Shown: positions 8,945 through 15,853 of the stretch, in pieces
How positions within the stretch are numbered: position 1 is the first letter of the stretch
Layout of the letters: every line of letters begins with the position of its first letter
NCBI GenBank assembly: GCA_009703055.1
Contig: WLGW01000015.1
Coordinates: 1 to 32,042, forward strand
Direction: 5' to 3'
Length of the DNA: 32,042 nucleotides
Source of the DNA: Actinomycetota bacterium
Lineage (GTDB): Bacteria; Actinomycetota; Acidimicrobiia; Acidimicrobiales; Ilumatobacteraceae
The notes under the pieces: model-generated
The model's database searches: none
What the model was told of the DNA's origin: nothing
The model's input: the letters and a program-made list of their open reading frames with translations, nothing else
Translations under genes and position numbers: made by a program

Positions 8945-10435
8945 CTACGGCAATTCTCGGTGCACGGCCTCCACATAATCGGACCACTCGTTGTCTAGGA
9001 CATCCAAGAATGTGCGGGTCCATGTCTCATATAGAGGCCACTCATCGCCCACCCATTGATGAGCTTCAGCATGGGTCTTCCCCTCACGCAACATGTACCA
9101 AGCCTTCAAGACAAAGGTGGTGCGGCTACGGCCGCCGTGGCAGTGCACCACAACCTGGCGTCCCTCTTCCAAGAAGGCGTCAATGGCCTCCACTGCCTCA
9201 CGAAGAACGAAGAACAACTCTGGGTTGCGGTCTCCTTCGCTGTCACGCATGTACACACCACGACGGTACGGATGATGAATAAACCGGTCATCAGTGATGC
9301 ACAAAGAAACAACACCAAAGTCATTCGGCACTAACCGTGCGCCATCCAAGTTAGATGCCCACACACCTAAATCATGGACCTTGCCAGGCTGCACTGGTGG
9401 CTCGACCCAACTACGTGGAGCATTACCCAACGCCAGCAAACGTCGAGCTGTGTCGATGAGATCTTGACAGCGATATTGCACCTTGCGACCGTCAGGCATC
9501 ACAACGTGGCCATGCACATAGGTTGTCCAACGGATGGGGATGCCTTGCATTCCGTAGAAGGCACCTGCCATCGAACCAGCGATAGCCGCAACCGTGTCCG
9601 TGTCTCCACCAAGATCAATTGCCGCAACGACTGCATCATGAAAACACGTAGTGGAACGCACAGCCCAGATCGCCTGTGCGACAGCGGTCCAAATGGTTCC
9701 ATTTGGCGGACCAACATGTGTCAACGGATCAAAACTGGCAGAACAAATCTCAACAAATTGTTCCAGCACTACCGAAGCCAATGGCGTGCCTGCCAAGAAT
9801 TCGAATGTCGAAGCCACCGACGCCTCGAAGTCACCGGTGACAATGGTGTTTCGAATGATCTCGGCAACAATCGCTGCCCCTGCACTTGCAGCAGGGTCGA
9901 AGTGGGTGATGGAAGCCTGCGCGACAGCAATTTCATATGTCATGGCTTGACCAGCAAGCACGCCCACAATTCCCACAGGAGCAATGCGCATGGCAGCGCC
10001 ATTACTTGCAGTACGGCCACCCAGCATGTTGTGAGCCTTCTCCGCCGCCCCAACATAAGAATCAAAGCGAAGTGATGTACCAATCGTGATACCCACGTCA
10101 ACAGCCGAGTCGGACCATGCACGGAAATGAGACCACACCACTGCTGGATCAAAACCCTCGCCTGCTTCAAGAGCTTCAGCGAGTGCAAGAGCCATTTGTG
10201 TGTCATCAGTGAATTCACCAGGAGCCCAACCGAAAGAACCACCACCAATCATTTCCCCGATGCCGCCCAAAACTTCTGTTGGGAATGTTTCTCCGTATAG
10301 ACCCGCGCGCTTGAATTCGAAAGGGGCACCGACAGCGTCAGCTACTGCGCAACCGACCAGGGCTCCATACGCCCGCACTTGCTGCGGATGCGTGAGATCT
10401 CGGGGTGAAATTGATGTGTTGTGGTCTCTTGTCAT
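8945..10435 (-). CDS. ADP-ribosylglycohydrolase fused to a dual-specificity protein phosphatase domain
   Basis: A 496-residue two-domain protein. Residues ~20-325 form an ADP_ribosyl_GH (DraG/ARH) domain: GALVGCAVADAVGAPFEF, the metal-site Asp77-Asp78-Thr79 (FTDDTQMALA) and the second metal site in DLGGDTDTVAAIAG (Asp278-Thr-Asp280-Thr281). ARH enzymes use two magnesium ions to remove ADP-ribose from proteins or nucleic acids or to hydrolyse related ADP-ribosyl compounds. Residues ~345-490 form a cysteine phosphatase domain with the P-loop HCHGGRSR (Cys432-x5-Arg438), as in dual-specificity phosphatases. The start at ATG 10435 has a near-perfect AGGAGG 7-8 bases upstream. The gene is divergent from an NrtR-type repressor, with a candidate operator beside its -10. 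Phosphatase action on ADP-ribose phosphates or on phosphoproteins are both possible. Confidence 0.92.
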   Translation of the reverse strand: MTRDHNTSISPRDLTHPQQVRAYGALVGCAVADAVGAPFEFKRAGLYGETFPTEVLGGIGEMIGGGSFGWAPGEFTDDTQMALALAEALEAGEGFDPAVVWSHFRAWSDSAVDVGITIGTSLRFDSYVGAAEKAHNMLGGRTASNGAAMRIAPVGIVGVLAGQAMTYEIAVAQASITHFDPAASAGAAIVAEIIRNTIVTGDFEASVASTFEFLAGTPLASVVLEQFVEICSASFDPLTHVGPPNGTIWTAVAQAIWAVRSTTCFHDAVVAAIDLGGDTDTVAAIAGSMAGAFYGMQGIPIRWTTYVHGHVVMPDGRKVQYRCQDLIDTARRLLALGNAPRSWVEPPVQPGKVHDLGVWASNLDGARLVPNDFGVVSLCITDDRFIHHPYRRGVYMRDSEGDRNPELFFVLREAVEAIDAFLEEGRQVVVHCHGGRSRTTFVLKAWYMLREGKTHAEAHQWVGDEWPLYETWTRTFLDVLDNEWSDYVEAVHRELP

Positions 10436-10474
10436 GTGTTCTCCTCCTACAGCTCTCGCTGTTGGTTTACAGTA

Positions 10475-10512
10475 GATATGTCCCTAATATAACACATGAG
10501 GTGTGTCACCTC
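10475..10512. promoter_or_regulatory. Divergent control region with candidate NrtR operator(s)
   Basis: This lies between the divergent hydrolase and nrtR genes. GATATGTCCCTAA (10475-10487) is the exact reverse complement of TTAGGGACATATC at 11352-11364 upstream of the vWA gene, so the element has the same orientation relative to both target genes and sits just downstream of an AT-rich -10-like hexamer (TATATT for the hydrolase). Immediately beside it is a perfect inverted repeat GAGGTG-TGT-CACCTC (10498-10512), upstream of the nrtR -10. NrtR repressors normally bind palindromes in the promoters of NAD and ADP-ribose genes and of themselves. Which of the two elements NrtR binds is not known. 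Confidence 0.6.
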
Positions 10513-10524
10513 CTCATTAAGGGT

Positions 10525-10530
10525 TATCTT
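10525..10530 (+). promoter_or_regulatory. Candidate -10 element of nrtR (leaderless)
   Basis: TATCTT lies 8 bases before ATG 10539, with no Shine-Dalgarno in between. This spacing implies transcription begins at or within two bases of the start codon and is the reason for keeping ATG 10539 over the in-frame ATGs at 10557 and 10584. Confidence 0.4.
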
Positions 10531-10538
10531 CACTAAAA

Positions 10539-11309
10539 ATGTGTCAAACTGTCTGTATGAGTGTCACGAAACGCACTAAGCAAATGAACTTCTTCGTCTA
10601 TGTCGACACGGTGATCTTCACCATCAACCCAGACCGCTCTATTCACCCTCGCGACAGACTCGAAGTTCTCGTCATGCAGAGACCCGAACGACCTGACGTG
10701 TCCAAATGGGCCCTTCCCGGTGGCCTCGTGGGAGAAGATGAGCGCCTTGATGAGACATCCATTCGCAAGGTCAGAGAAGAGACTGGCATTCAGCTAAGGA
10801 CAAAAGATCTTCACCAAGTTGCCACTTTCGGAAACCCTGACAGGGACAACAGATACAGAGCCATCGCTATTGCTTATGTCGCACTTGTCCCCCACCCAGG
10901 AGCAACAAAGGCCATCTCGCATTCCGATAAGGCTGAGTTCATTCCCTATCGGCTTTTGCGCGACAAGAAGATGCTGGAATTCGACCACACCGACATCATC
11001 TACGCGGCACGCAGAGCAGCGCGCAAGATGCTGGAAGACACCAGCGTTGCGCTGAACTTCTGTGGATCCAAATTCACAATTAGCGAACTCCGTGGCGTCT
11101 ACGAGGCATTCCTTCAGTACGAAGTCGACCCAGCCAATTTCCGTCGCAAGGTCGACGCTGTGAAGGATTTCGTTATCCCACTTGACGAGTACGCAGATTT
11201 CGGTTCATCACCAGGCCGTCCGGCATTGATGTACCGAGCTGGTCGTCTCACTTCCCTGCCGACTCCTATTCGGTTCCGTCGACCCGATGGAAAACCTTTA
11301 GAAAAGTAA
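10539..11309 (+). CDS. nrtR: NrtR-type Nudix-family transcriptional regulator
   Basis: A 256-residue protein (start 10539; 10557 or 10584 would remove 6 or 15 residues). Residues ~16-150 are a Nudix domain with KWALPGGLVGEDERL. The Nudix box starting at Gly62 keeps Glu68, Arg76, Glu80, Glu81 and Gly83, but Lys77 replaces the Glu of the REUxEE core, as expected for a sensor that binds rather than hydrolyses. Residues ~165-240 form the winged helix that defines NrtR (FTISELRGVYEAFLQYEVDPANFRRKV), ending in GRPALMYR. NrtR proteins repress NAD-metabolism genes and are released by ADP-ribose or related nucleotides. Here the divergent neighbour is an ADP-ribosyl hydrolase whose product could be the inducer, giving a feed-forward loop. 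No nad genes are nearby, so this looks like a dedicated local regulator. Confidence 0.88.
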   Translation: MCQTVCMSVTKRTKQMNFFVYVDTVIFTINPDRSIHPRDRLEVLVMQRPERPDVSKWALPGGLVGEDERLDETSIRKVREETGIQLRTKDLHQVATFGNPDRDNRYRAIAIAYVALVPHPGATKAISHSDKAEFIPYRLLRDKKMLEFDHTDIIYAARRAARKMLEDTSVALNFCGSKFTISELRGVYEAFLQYEVDPANFRRKVDAVKDFVIPLDEYADFGSSPGRPALMYRAGRLTSLPTPIRFRRPDGKPLEK

Positions 11310-11351
11310 TTTCTACCTTAATTGCAACTGTGACAGACCCTTGCCGTACAT

Positions 11352-11381
11352 TTAGGGACATATCGACACAAATAGTGTCCC
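11352..11381 (+). promoter_or_regulatory. Candidate NrtR operator upstream of the vWA gene
   Basis: TTAGGGACATATC (11352-11364) is identical to the element in the hydrolase promoter. It is nested in two inverted repeats: GGGACA (11355-11360) with TGTCCC (11376-11381), and GACAC-AAATA-GTGTC (11365-11379). A -10-like TACATT lies at its upstream edge, so a bound repressor would cover the transcription start. Repressor identity is inferred from the adjacent nrtR. Confidence 0.6.
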
Positions 11382-11397
11382 GTCCGAAAGGTAGACA

Positions 11398-12069
11398 ATG
11401 TCCACACACTCACTCAAGCCCACTCACGTGGCACTCCTCCTCGACCGTTCCGGTTCGATGGCTCCCCTAGTTTCTGATGTCATCGGTGGTGTCAATCAGT
11501 TCCTCACCGAACAACGCGCTCAGGGCAACGACGTTCGCGTCAGCATTGTGCAGTTCGATTCCAATGACCCCCAAGAGGTCAAGGTCTGGGGATCACCCAT
11601 CTCCGAAGTCAGCACTCTGACGACGGCGGATTTTCAACCTCGCGGCGGAACACCACTGCTCGACGCAACCGGACTTCTCATTGGTCGTGTCAAGGTTGAT
11701 GCGCAGGCTCGCGTTGCAGCAGGTCTCGCAGAAGAAGACATCGTGTTTGTCACCGTCACTGACGGCGAAGAAAACCAATCACGAGAGTTCACCCTTGCTC
11801 AAGTCAAGGCGCTCGTTGAAGCACAGACTGCAGCGGGCTGGACATTTGTGTTCTTGTCAGCTGGACTCAATGCATATGCAGACGCTGCAGCGATGGGCTT
11901 CGATGCTTCCAACTCTCAAGCATGGGATCGTCGCGGAGACAACACCCGCATGGCGTTCAACAGCGTGTCCAAGGGAATGACCAATATGCGCGAGAAGAAG
12001 CGTCGCGGCATGATGACGGAGAATGTTGATTTCTTCGAGACCGGCAAGGACGCCGAAGAAAACATCTAA
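11398..12069 (+). CDS. von Willebrand factor A domain protein with intact MIDAS, TerY/YegL-like
   Basis: A 223-residue protein consisting almost entirely of one vWA domain. The metal-ion-dependent adhesion site is complete: Asp16-x-Ser18-x-Ser20 (LLDRSGSM), Thr85 in RGGTPLLDA and Asp122 in VTDGEEN. A basic tail (REKKRRGMM) and an acidic C-terminus follow. There is no signal peptide or membrane segment, so it is cytoplasmic. ATG 11398 has GAAAGG upstream. It lies 88 bases after nrtR with its own promoter carrying the shared 13-base element, so it is probably in the same regulon as the ADP-ribosylglycohydrolase. Cytoplasmic vWA proteins of the TerY type act as metal-dependent scaffolds with phosphatases and kinases in stress systems; the phosphatase domain of the neighbouring fusion would be a natural partner. 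The function is not established. Confidence 0.87.
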   Translation: MSTHSLKPTHVALLLDRSGSMAPLVSDVIGGVNQFLTEQRAQGNDVRVSIVQFDSNDPQEVKVWGSPISEVSTLTTADFQPRGGTPLLDATGLLIGRVKVDAQARVAAGLAEEDIVFVTVTDGEENQSREFTLAQVKALVEAQTAAGWTFVFLSAGLNAYADAAAMGFDASNSQAWDRRGDNTRMAFNSVSKGMTNMREKKRRGMMTENVDFFETGKDAEENI

Positions 12070-12075
12070 GTCCGG

Positions 12076-13296
12076 CTACGGACGAGGCTTGCTGGGATCG
12101 GGCTCCTTCGGGAGCCCGAGAACACGCTCACCCACAATGTTGCGCTGCACTTGAGCTGTTCCGCCCCAGATGGTGGAGGAACGATGCTGGAAGAACATTG
12201 ATGTCCAACGATCGGCCACATACTTGCCGTCCTTGTCATCGAGAATCAACATTGCTTCGGCGCCGCGAGCATTCATCATGCGCTCAGTGAACTTCTGCGC
12301 ATATTCCGACCAGAACATCTTGTTAATGGAAGCTGCTGGACCGGGCTCTTTGCGTGCCAAGACTTCGGAGAGAAGCTTGAGACCCTGGAAGCGCATGATC
12401 TCCACGTGACTAAATGCCCAGGCGAGTTGCTGACGAGTAATCGGATCCGAAGTCTTTCCTGACTTCTTCAACATGTCGACAGCTTCCCAGAACTGCTTGG
12501 TGTACTCAACGTGCTGTGTCGTTGCATGTCCACCACGCTCGTTGCCAAGCGTTGTCATTGTGACTCGCCAACCGTTGTTCATGCCACCAATGATGTTGGC
12601 GACCGGAGCACGTGACTCTGTCATGAATGTTTCAGTGAAGTGCGATGAACCATGTGGCTGCATGATGGGGCGCAACTCAACACCATTTGACTCGCCGCCA
12701 TCTTTGAACATCGGAAGCAACACGTACGAGATGCCTGCATGCTTCGGCGCATCTTGATCTGTGCGACACAAGCAGAACATCATGTTGGCTTCTGTTGCGC
12801 CTGATGTCCACACTTTTTGTCCGCTGATCACGACTTCTTCACCGTCAATAACACCACGTGTCTTCAACGCAGCAAGGTCGGAACCGGCATCGGGCTCGGA
12901 AAACCCTTGGCAGTAGCGATCTGTGCCATCAATGATGCGAGGAAGAAAACGCTTCTTCTGTTCGTCGGTACCCCACACGATGATGGAAGGACCAACCAAC
13001 CACTCACCCATGCCTCGAGTAACACGAGGAACATTGGCGCGAGCAAACTCTTCATTAAGAACGGCAACTTCGATGCCCGTGAGGCCGCGACCGCCGTATT
13101 CCTTTGGCCATGAGACACACATGTAACCGGCAGCAGAAAGCGTGTCAGCCCATTCACGAGCACCCTTCACCTGTCCGCGCTGCAATGCATCAGCAGAAAC
13201 ACCGACGAGCTCCTTCGGAGCATTCGCTGCGAGCCATGTACGGACTTCTTCGCGAAATGCTTGTGCTGCTGGTCCGAGATCTAGTTCTAACGGCAT
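12076..13296 (-). CDS. Acyl-CoA dehydrogenase (FadE type)
   Basis: A 406-residue flavoprotein of the acyl-CoA dehydrogenase family, starting at ATG 13296 behind GAGGGGG. It shows FSEPDAGSDLAALKTRG (FAD/substrate loop), VWTSGA, an ERGGHATTQ segment and the C-terminal FFQHRSSTIWGGTAQVQRNIVGERVLGLPKEP that is common in actinobacterial FadE enzymes of branched, aromatic or steroid side-chain degradation. It oxidises acyl-CoA to enoyl-CoA and passes electrons to ETF. The gene ends 6 bases from the convergent vWA gene. An alpha/beta hydrolase and an LLM oxidoreductase lie upstream on the same strand, suggesting a small catabolic set; the substrate is unknown. Confidence 0.92.
   Translation of the reverse strand: MPLELDLGPAAQAFREEVRTWLAANAPKELVGVSADALQRGQVKGAREWADTLSAAGYMCVSWPKEYGGRGLTGIEVAVLNEEFARANVPRVTRGMGEWLVGPSIIVWGTDEQKKRFLPRIIDGTDRYCQGFSEPDAGSDLAALKTRGVIDGEEVVISGQKVWTSGATEANMMFCLCRTDQDAPKHAGISYVLLPMFKDGGESNGVELRPIMQPHGSSHFTETFMTESRAPVANIIGGMNNGWRVTMTTLGNERGGHATTQHVEYTKQFWEAVDMLKKSGKTSDPITRQQLAWAFSHVEIMRFQGLKLLSEVLARKEPGPAASINKMFWSEYAQKFTERMMNARGAEAMLILDDKDGKYVADRWTSMFFQHRSSTIWGGTAQVQRNIVGERVLGLPKEPDPSKPRP
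12099..12118. other. UUCG-capped GC hairpin at convergent gene ends
   Basis: CGGGCTCC (12099-12106), TTCG, GGAGCCCG (12111-12118) form a perfect 8-bp stem with a TTCG tetraloop closed by C-G. It lies in the last codons of the acyl-CoA dehydrogenase gene and about 30 bases past the vWA stop. No T-run follows on the plus strand, so it is not a canonical terminator, but it could block or stabilise the 3' end of the vWA transcript. Confidence 0.4.
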
Positions 13297-13332
13297 GAGT
13301 CCCCCTCAATCGTGATGAGCAAAGTATTTCAG

Positions 13333-14109
13333 TTACTTCAGTGAAGCCAAGAACTGAAGGATGGCCTTATTGACGGGCTCAGCATGTGTCATGTTGGCGG
13401 CGTGAGGACCACCTTCAATTGCCACAAGGGTCGTAGGGCCTCCGAGACCATCGCGAAGAATTTCAGCCTTCTCCATCGGAATCGAAGCATCAGCAGTTCC
13501 GTGAACAATCAGCGCAGGACATGTGATTTCTCCCAGGCGTGGTGTCACATCGTCGCGATGCATGAGGCAGTGGAATGCGCTCGTGAACTGTTCGGGCTGC
13601 ATGGCGCCCCACTTGTTGAACCACTCGGTCCAGTCGCCAGGTCCGAGAATGAGGCTGGCCACAATGTCTTGCACCGCGACTGCTCCATGTTCCACCCATG
13701 CTGCGTGCAAACCGTTGTACGGCTCGACTGTCTCTGGTGCTTCAGTTCCGGCTTGTGTGTCAAGAAGGATCAGAGCTTGCACTCTCTCTGGTGCTGTCAG
13801 TGCAACACGCAGACTAAGGAAACCACCTTGTGACATTCCGCCGATGATTGCTTTGTCAATACCGAGATGGTCCATCAAGGCCAAGACATCATTTGCTGAA
13901 TCCCAATATGTGAATTCGCCAACCGATGCAGTACCACCAAAGCCGCGCTCGTCCCATGTGATGACTCGATATTTGTTCTTCAATGCCGCAACTTGTGCGT
14001 CGAACATTGAATGATCCATCAGGAACCCGTGACTGAGAATGACAACAGGGCCGCTGCCGCCATTGTCTTCAAAAGCGAGTGTGATGCCGTTTACCTGAGC
14101 TGTTTGCAT
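13333..14109 (-). CDS. Alpha/beta hydrolase
   Basis: A 258-residue alpha/beta-hydrolase fold protein. Motifs in order: oxyanion region VILSHGFLMDHSMFD, WDERGFGGT, nucleophile elbow GGMSQGGFLSLR, acid region VHGTADASIPMEKA and catalytic-His region GGPHAANMTH. This arrangement matches the haloperoxidase/esterase/3-oxoadipate-enol-lactonase-like group, but nothing fixes the substrate. No signal peptide is present, so it is cytoplasmic. Start ATG 14109 has no Shine-Dalgarno but a TATGGT hexamer 6 bases upstream, suggesting a leaderless message. The acyl-CoA dehydrogenase lies 36 bases downstream. Confidence 0.88.
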   Translation of the reverse strand: MQTAQVNGITLAFEDNGGSGPVVILSHGFLMDHSMFDAQVAALKNKYRVITWDERGFGGTASVGEFTYWDSANDVLALMDHLGIDKAIIGGMSQGGFLSLRVALTAPERVQALILLDTQAGTEAPETVEPYNGLHAAWVEHGAVAVQDIVASLILGPGDWTEWFNKWGAMQPEQFTSAFHCLMHRDDVTPRLGEITCPALIVHGTADASIPMEKAEILRDGLGGPTTLVAIEGGPHAANMTHAEPVNKAILQFLASLK

Positions 14110-14115
14110 ATCAGC

Positions 14116-14121
14116 ACCATA
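14116..14121 (-). promoter_or_regulatory. Candidate -10 element of the alpha/beta hydrolase gene (leaderless)
   Basis: TATGGT on the minus strand is separated from ATG 14109 by exactly 6 bases, with no ribosome binding site between. This fits a TANNNT -10 driving a leaderless transcript. Confidence 0.38.
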
Positions 14122-14159
14122 GTGCTGTCACCCTGAAGGGCTGAACGTGGAGACGAGAG

Positions 14160-15098
14160 TCAGCCCCATTCCTTGCGCATCTGAGGAATCACTGTCTCCA
14201 CATACTCGACAAGTAACTCCTGGTCCCACGGTGGACGGATGGCAATGTTCACCATCTGAGCTCCGGCCTCAATAAACGGAGCAATTTGCTCCATGGCATC
14301 TTGTGGCCGCCCAAGAAGCGAACCAGAAATGATTCGCCCCGAAGCAGCTCCCCATTGTTCTTCCAATTGCTTCTTCACAACAGAAACATCATCTCGACTG
14401 AATGCATACGACAAGTTGATGCTGCGTTCCACCGCTGAAGGTTCTCGACCTGCTTTCACGCACCAGTCATCAAGGATTCCGTTCAGTTCTTTGAATTGGC
14501 TAGGACTCGCATATGCCGCATTCCAGCCATCTGCATATGCCCCAGCCATACGCAAAGTTTGCTTTGGCCCGAGACCACCAATCCACAACGGCATCTTTCC
14601 TCGAGGGCCCGGAATCATCGAGGCATCCTTTAATTCCACACTGGGTGATGACTGCGTCACTCGCTCACCGTTACGCCATTTATTCACGGCTTGCATCTGT
14701 CCTTCGAGAACTTTGAAACGGTCACCCTGCGAGGGAAAGTCGAAACCAAAAGCTTCTGCTTCTTGCTCGTGCCAGCCACTGCCCATGCCCAATTCAAAAC
14801 GTCCACCGCTGAGATGATCGACAGAGACCGCACCCTTCATCAATAATCCGATGTTTCTGTATTGCGAACAAAAGACAAGACACCCAAGACGAGCGTGACA
14901 AGTGTCGACCGCTAGCGCCCCCAACATGCTGAATGCTTCGAAGTGAGGCTGAGTGCCACCTGCCGGCGGCGCTTCATACAAATGGTCCCAGAGAGAAATC
15001 CAATCGATACCAGAAGCATCAAGCCACTTCCACAATGTTCGAAGTTCTTCGACCGTGGCGTTCTGGGCACCAACATGAGCACCGAATTGAACTGACAT
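14160..15098 (-). CDS. LLM-class F420-dependent oxidoreductase
   Basis: A 312-residue LLM oxidoreductase. The frame is open up to 15296, but ATG 15098 is chosen because it gives the family N-terminus (MSVQFGAHVGAQNATVEEL) and has GGGGAG upstream, while the extension runs into the divergent regulator. Motifs: WISLWDHLYE, LGCLVFCSQYRNIGLLMK, SGGRFELGMGSGWHEQEAEAFG and PLWIGGLGPKQTLRMAGAYADGWN. These are typical of actinobacterial F420-dependent enzymes with a (beta/alpha)8 barrel. The substrate is unknown. It is divergent from the LuxR-type regulator at 15208, which is a candidate controller. Confidence 0.9.
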   Translation of the reverse strand: MSVQFGAHVGAQNATVEELRTLWKWLDASGIDWISLWDHLYEAPPAGGTQPHFEAFSMLGALAVDTCHARLGCLVFCSQYRNIGLLMKGAVSVDHLSGGRFELGMGSGWHEQEAEAFGFDFPSQGDRFKVLEGQMQAVNKWRNGERVTQSSPSVELKDASMIPGPRGKMPLWIGGLGPKQTLRMAGAYADGWNAAYASPSQFKELNGILDDWCVKAGREPSAVERSINLSYAFSRDDVSVVKKQLEEQWGAASGRIISGSLLGRPQDAMEQIAPFIEAGAQMVNIAIRPPWDQELLVEYVETVIPQMRKEWG

Positions 15099-15207
15099 AC
15101 CTAATGAACTCCCCCACTGAAAAGTGATGATTGCATCCAACAAATAGAGACAACCTTGTGACAAAGTAGCAAAAGGCATTGGGTTTCCGTGTCTAAAGGA
15201 GTCCCAC

Positions 15208-15843
15208 ATGAACGTCCTCATCTGCAACGACCGTGCAGAACCACTCGATTCGCTAATTGGAATTCTCGAAAACAATCGCGATGTCACTTCAGTCAAGGTC
15301 GCGACAAACGGACGACAGGCAATTGATGCCCTTCATTCGTCCCCGATTGACATTTCCATCTCATCGGGCACTGGTCTTGATTTCAATCGGATGCTGCAGC
15401 GTCACATTGCACCCACTGTTGCTGCGTCTCTCACCCGCGTTGTCGCCACACAATCTCCCACGGTGCCTCTATTCGTGAAGGCACATCAATTTGGATTCAA
15501 CAATGTTCTGCCACTTACAACACCTGAAGAGAAAATTGTTCCCAGCCTTCAGCGAACTTTGTCTGGTGAAGAATCCATCAAGGATCACCCATCAGTCAAG
15601 GCTCTTCACTTGACCCCCGGCGCTCTTACCCATTCGATTTCATTTGAGGACACCAACGACCAACACATTGTTGAACTGGTCGGCGTCGGGCTCTCTGATC
15701 ATGAAATCGCAGAAGCGTTGAATCTTTCCATCCAGAATGTTCGCAACCGGGTAGCTCACAGCATTCGTATCAACCAATTGACAAACAGAACCCAATTGGC
15801 ACTACTCCAGAACACCAACTGGCAAATTCCCGATTTCGCTTGA
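15208..15843 (+). CDS. LuxR/NarL-type regulator with degenerate receiver domain
   Basis: A 211-residue protein starting at ATG 15208 behind AAAGGAG. Residues 1-~115 resemble a CheY-like receiver (MNVLICNDRAEPLDSLIGILE, VKVATNGRQAIDALHSSPIDISIS), but the position after the third strand reads ISSGTGLD instead of the usual LLDxxMPxxDG, so the phosphoacceptor Asp seems missing. Residues ~145-200 form a LuxR-type helix-turn-helix (HIVELVGVGLSDHEIAEALNLSIQNVRNRVAHSIRINQLTNRTQL). It may be an atypical response regulator that senses a ligand or partner rather than phosphorylation. No histidine kinase gene is present. Location divergent from the LLM oxidoreductase suggests local control. Confidence 0.78.
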   Translation: MNVLICNDRAEPLDSLIGILENNRDVTSVKVATNGRQAIDALHSSPIDISISSGTGLDFNRMLQRHIAPTVAASLTRVVATQSPTVPLFVKAHQFGFNNVLPLTTPEEKIVPSLQRTLSGEESIKDHPSVKALHLTPGALTHSISFEDTNDQHIVELVGVGLSDHEIAEALNLSIQNVRNRVAHSIRINQLTNRTQLALLQNTNWQIPDFA

Positions 15844-15853
15844 TGCCGACATC

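Noticed and set aside
9374-10075. 233-residue plus-strand ORF opposite the ADP-ribosylglycohydrolase
   Set aside because: It is fully antisense to well-conserved catalytic motifs, has no recognisable domain and a Cys/His/Arg-rich composition typical of a shadow frame.
15099-15296. Longer N-terminus for the second LLM oxidoreductase
   Set aside because: It would overlap the divergent LuxR-type gene and adds residues not found in the family; ATG 15098 has a ribosome binding site.
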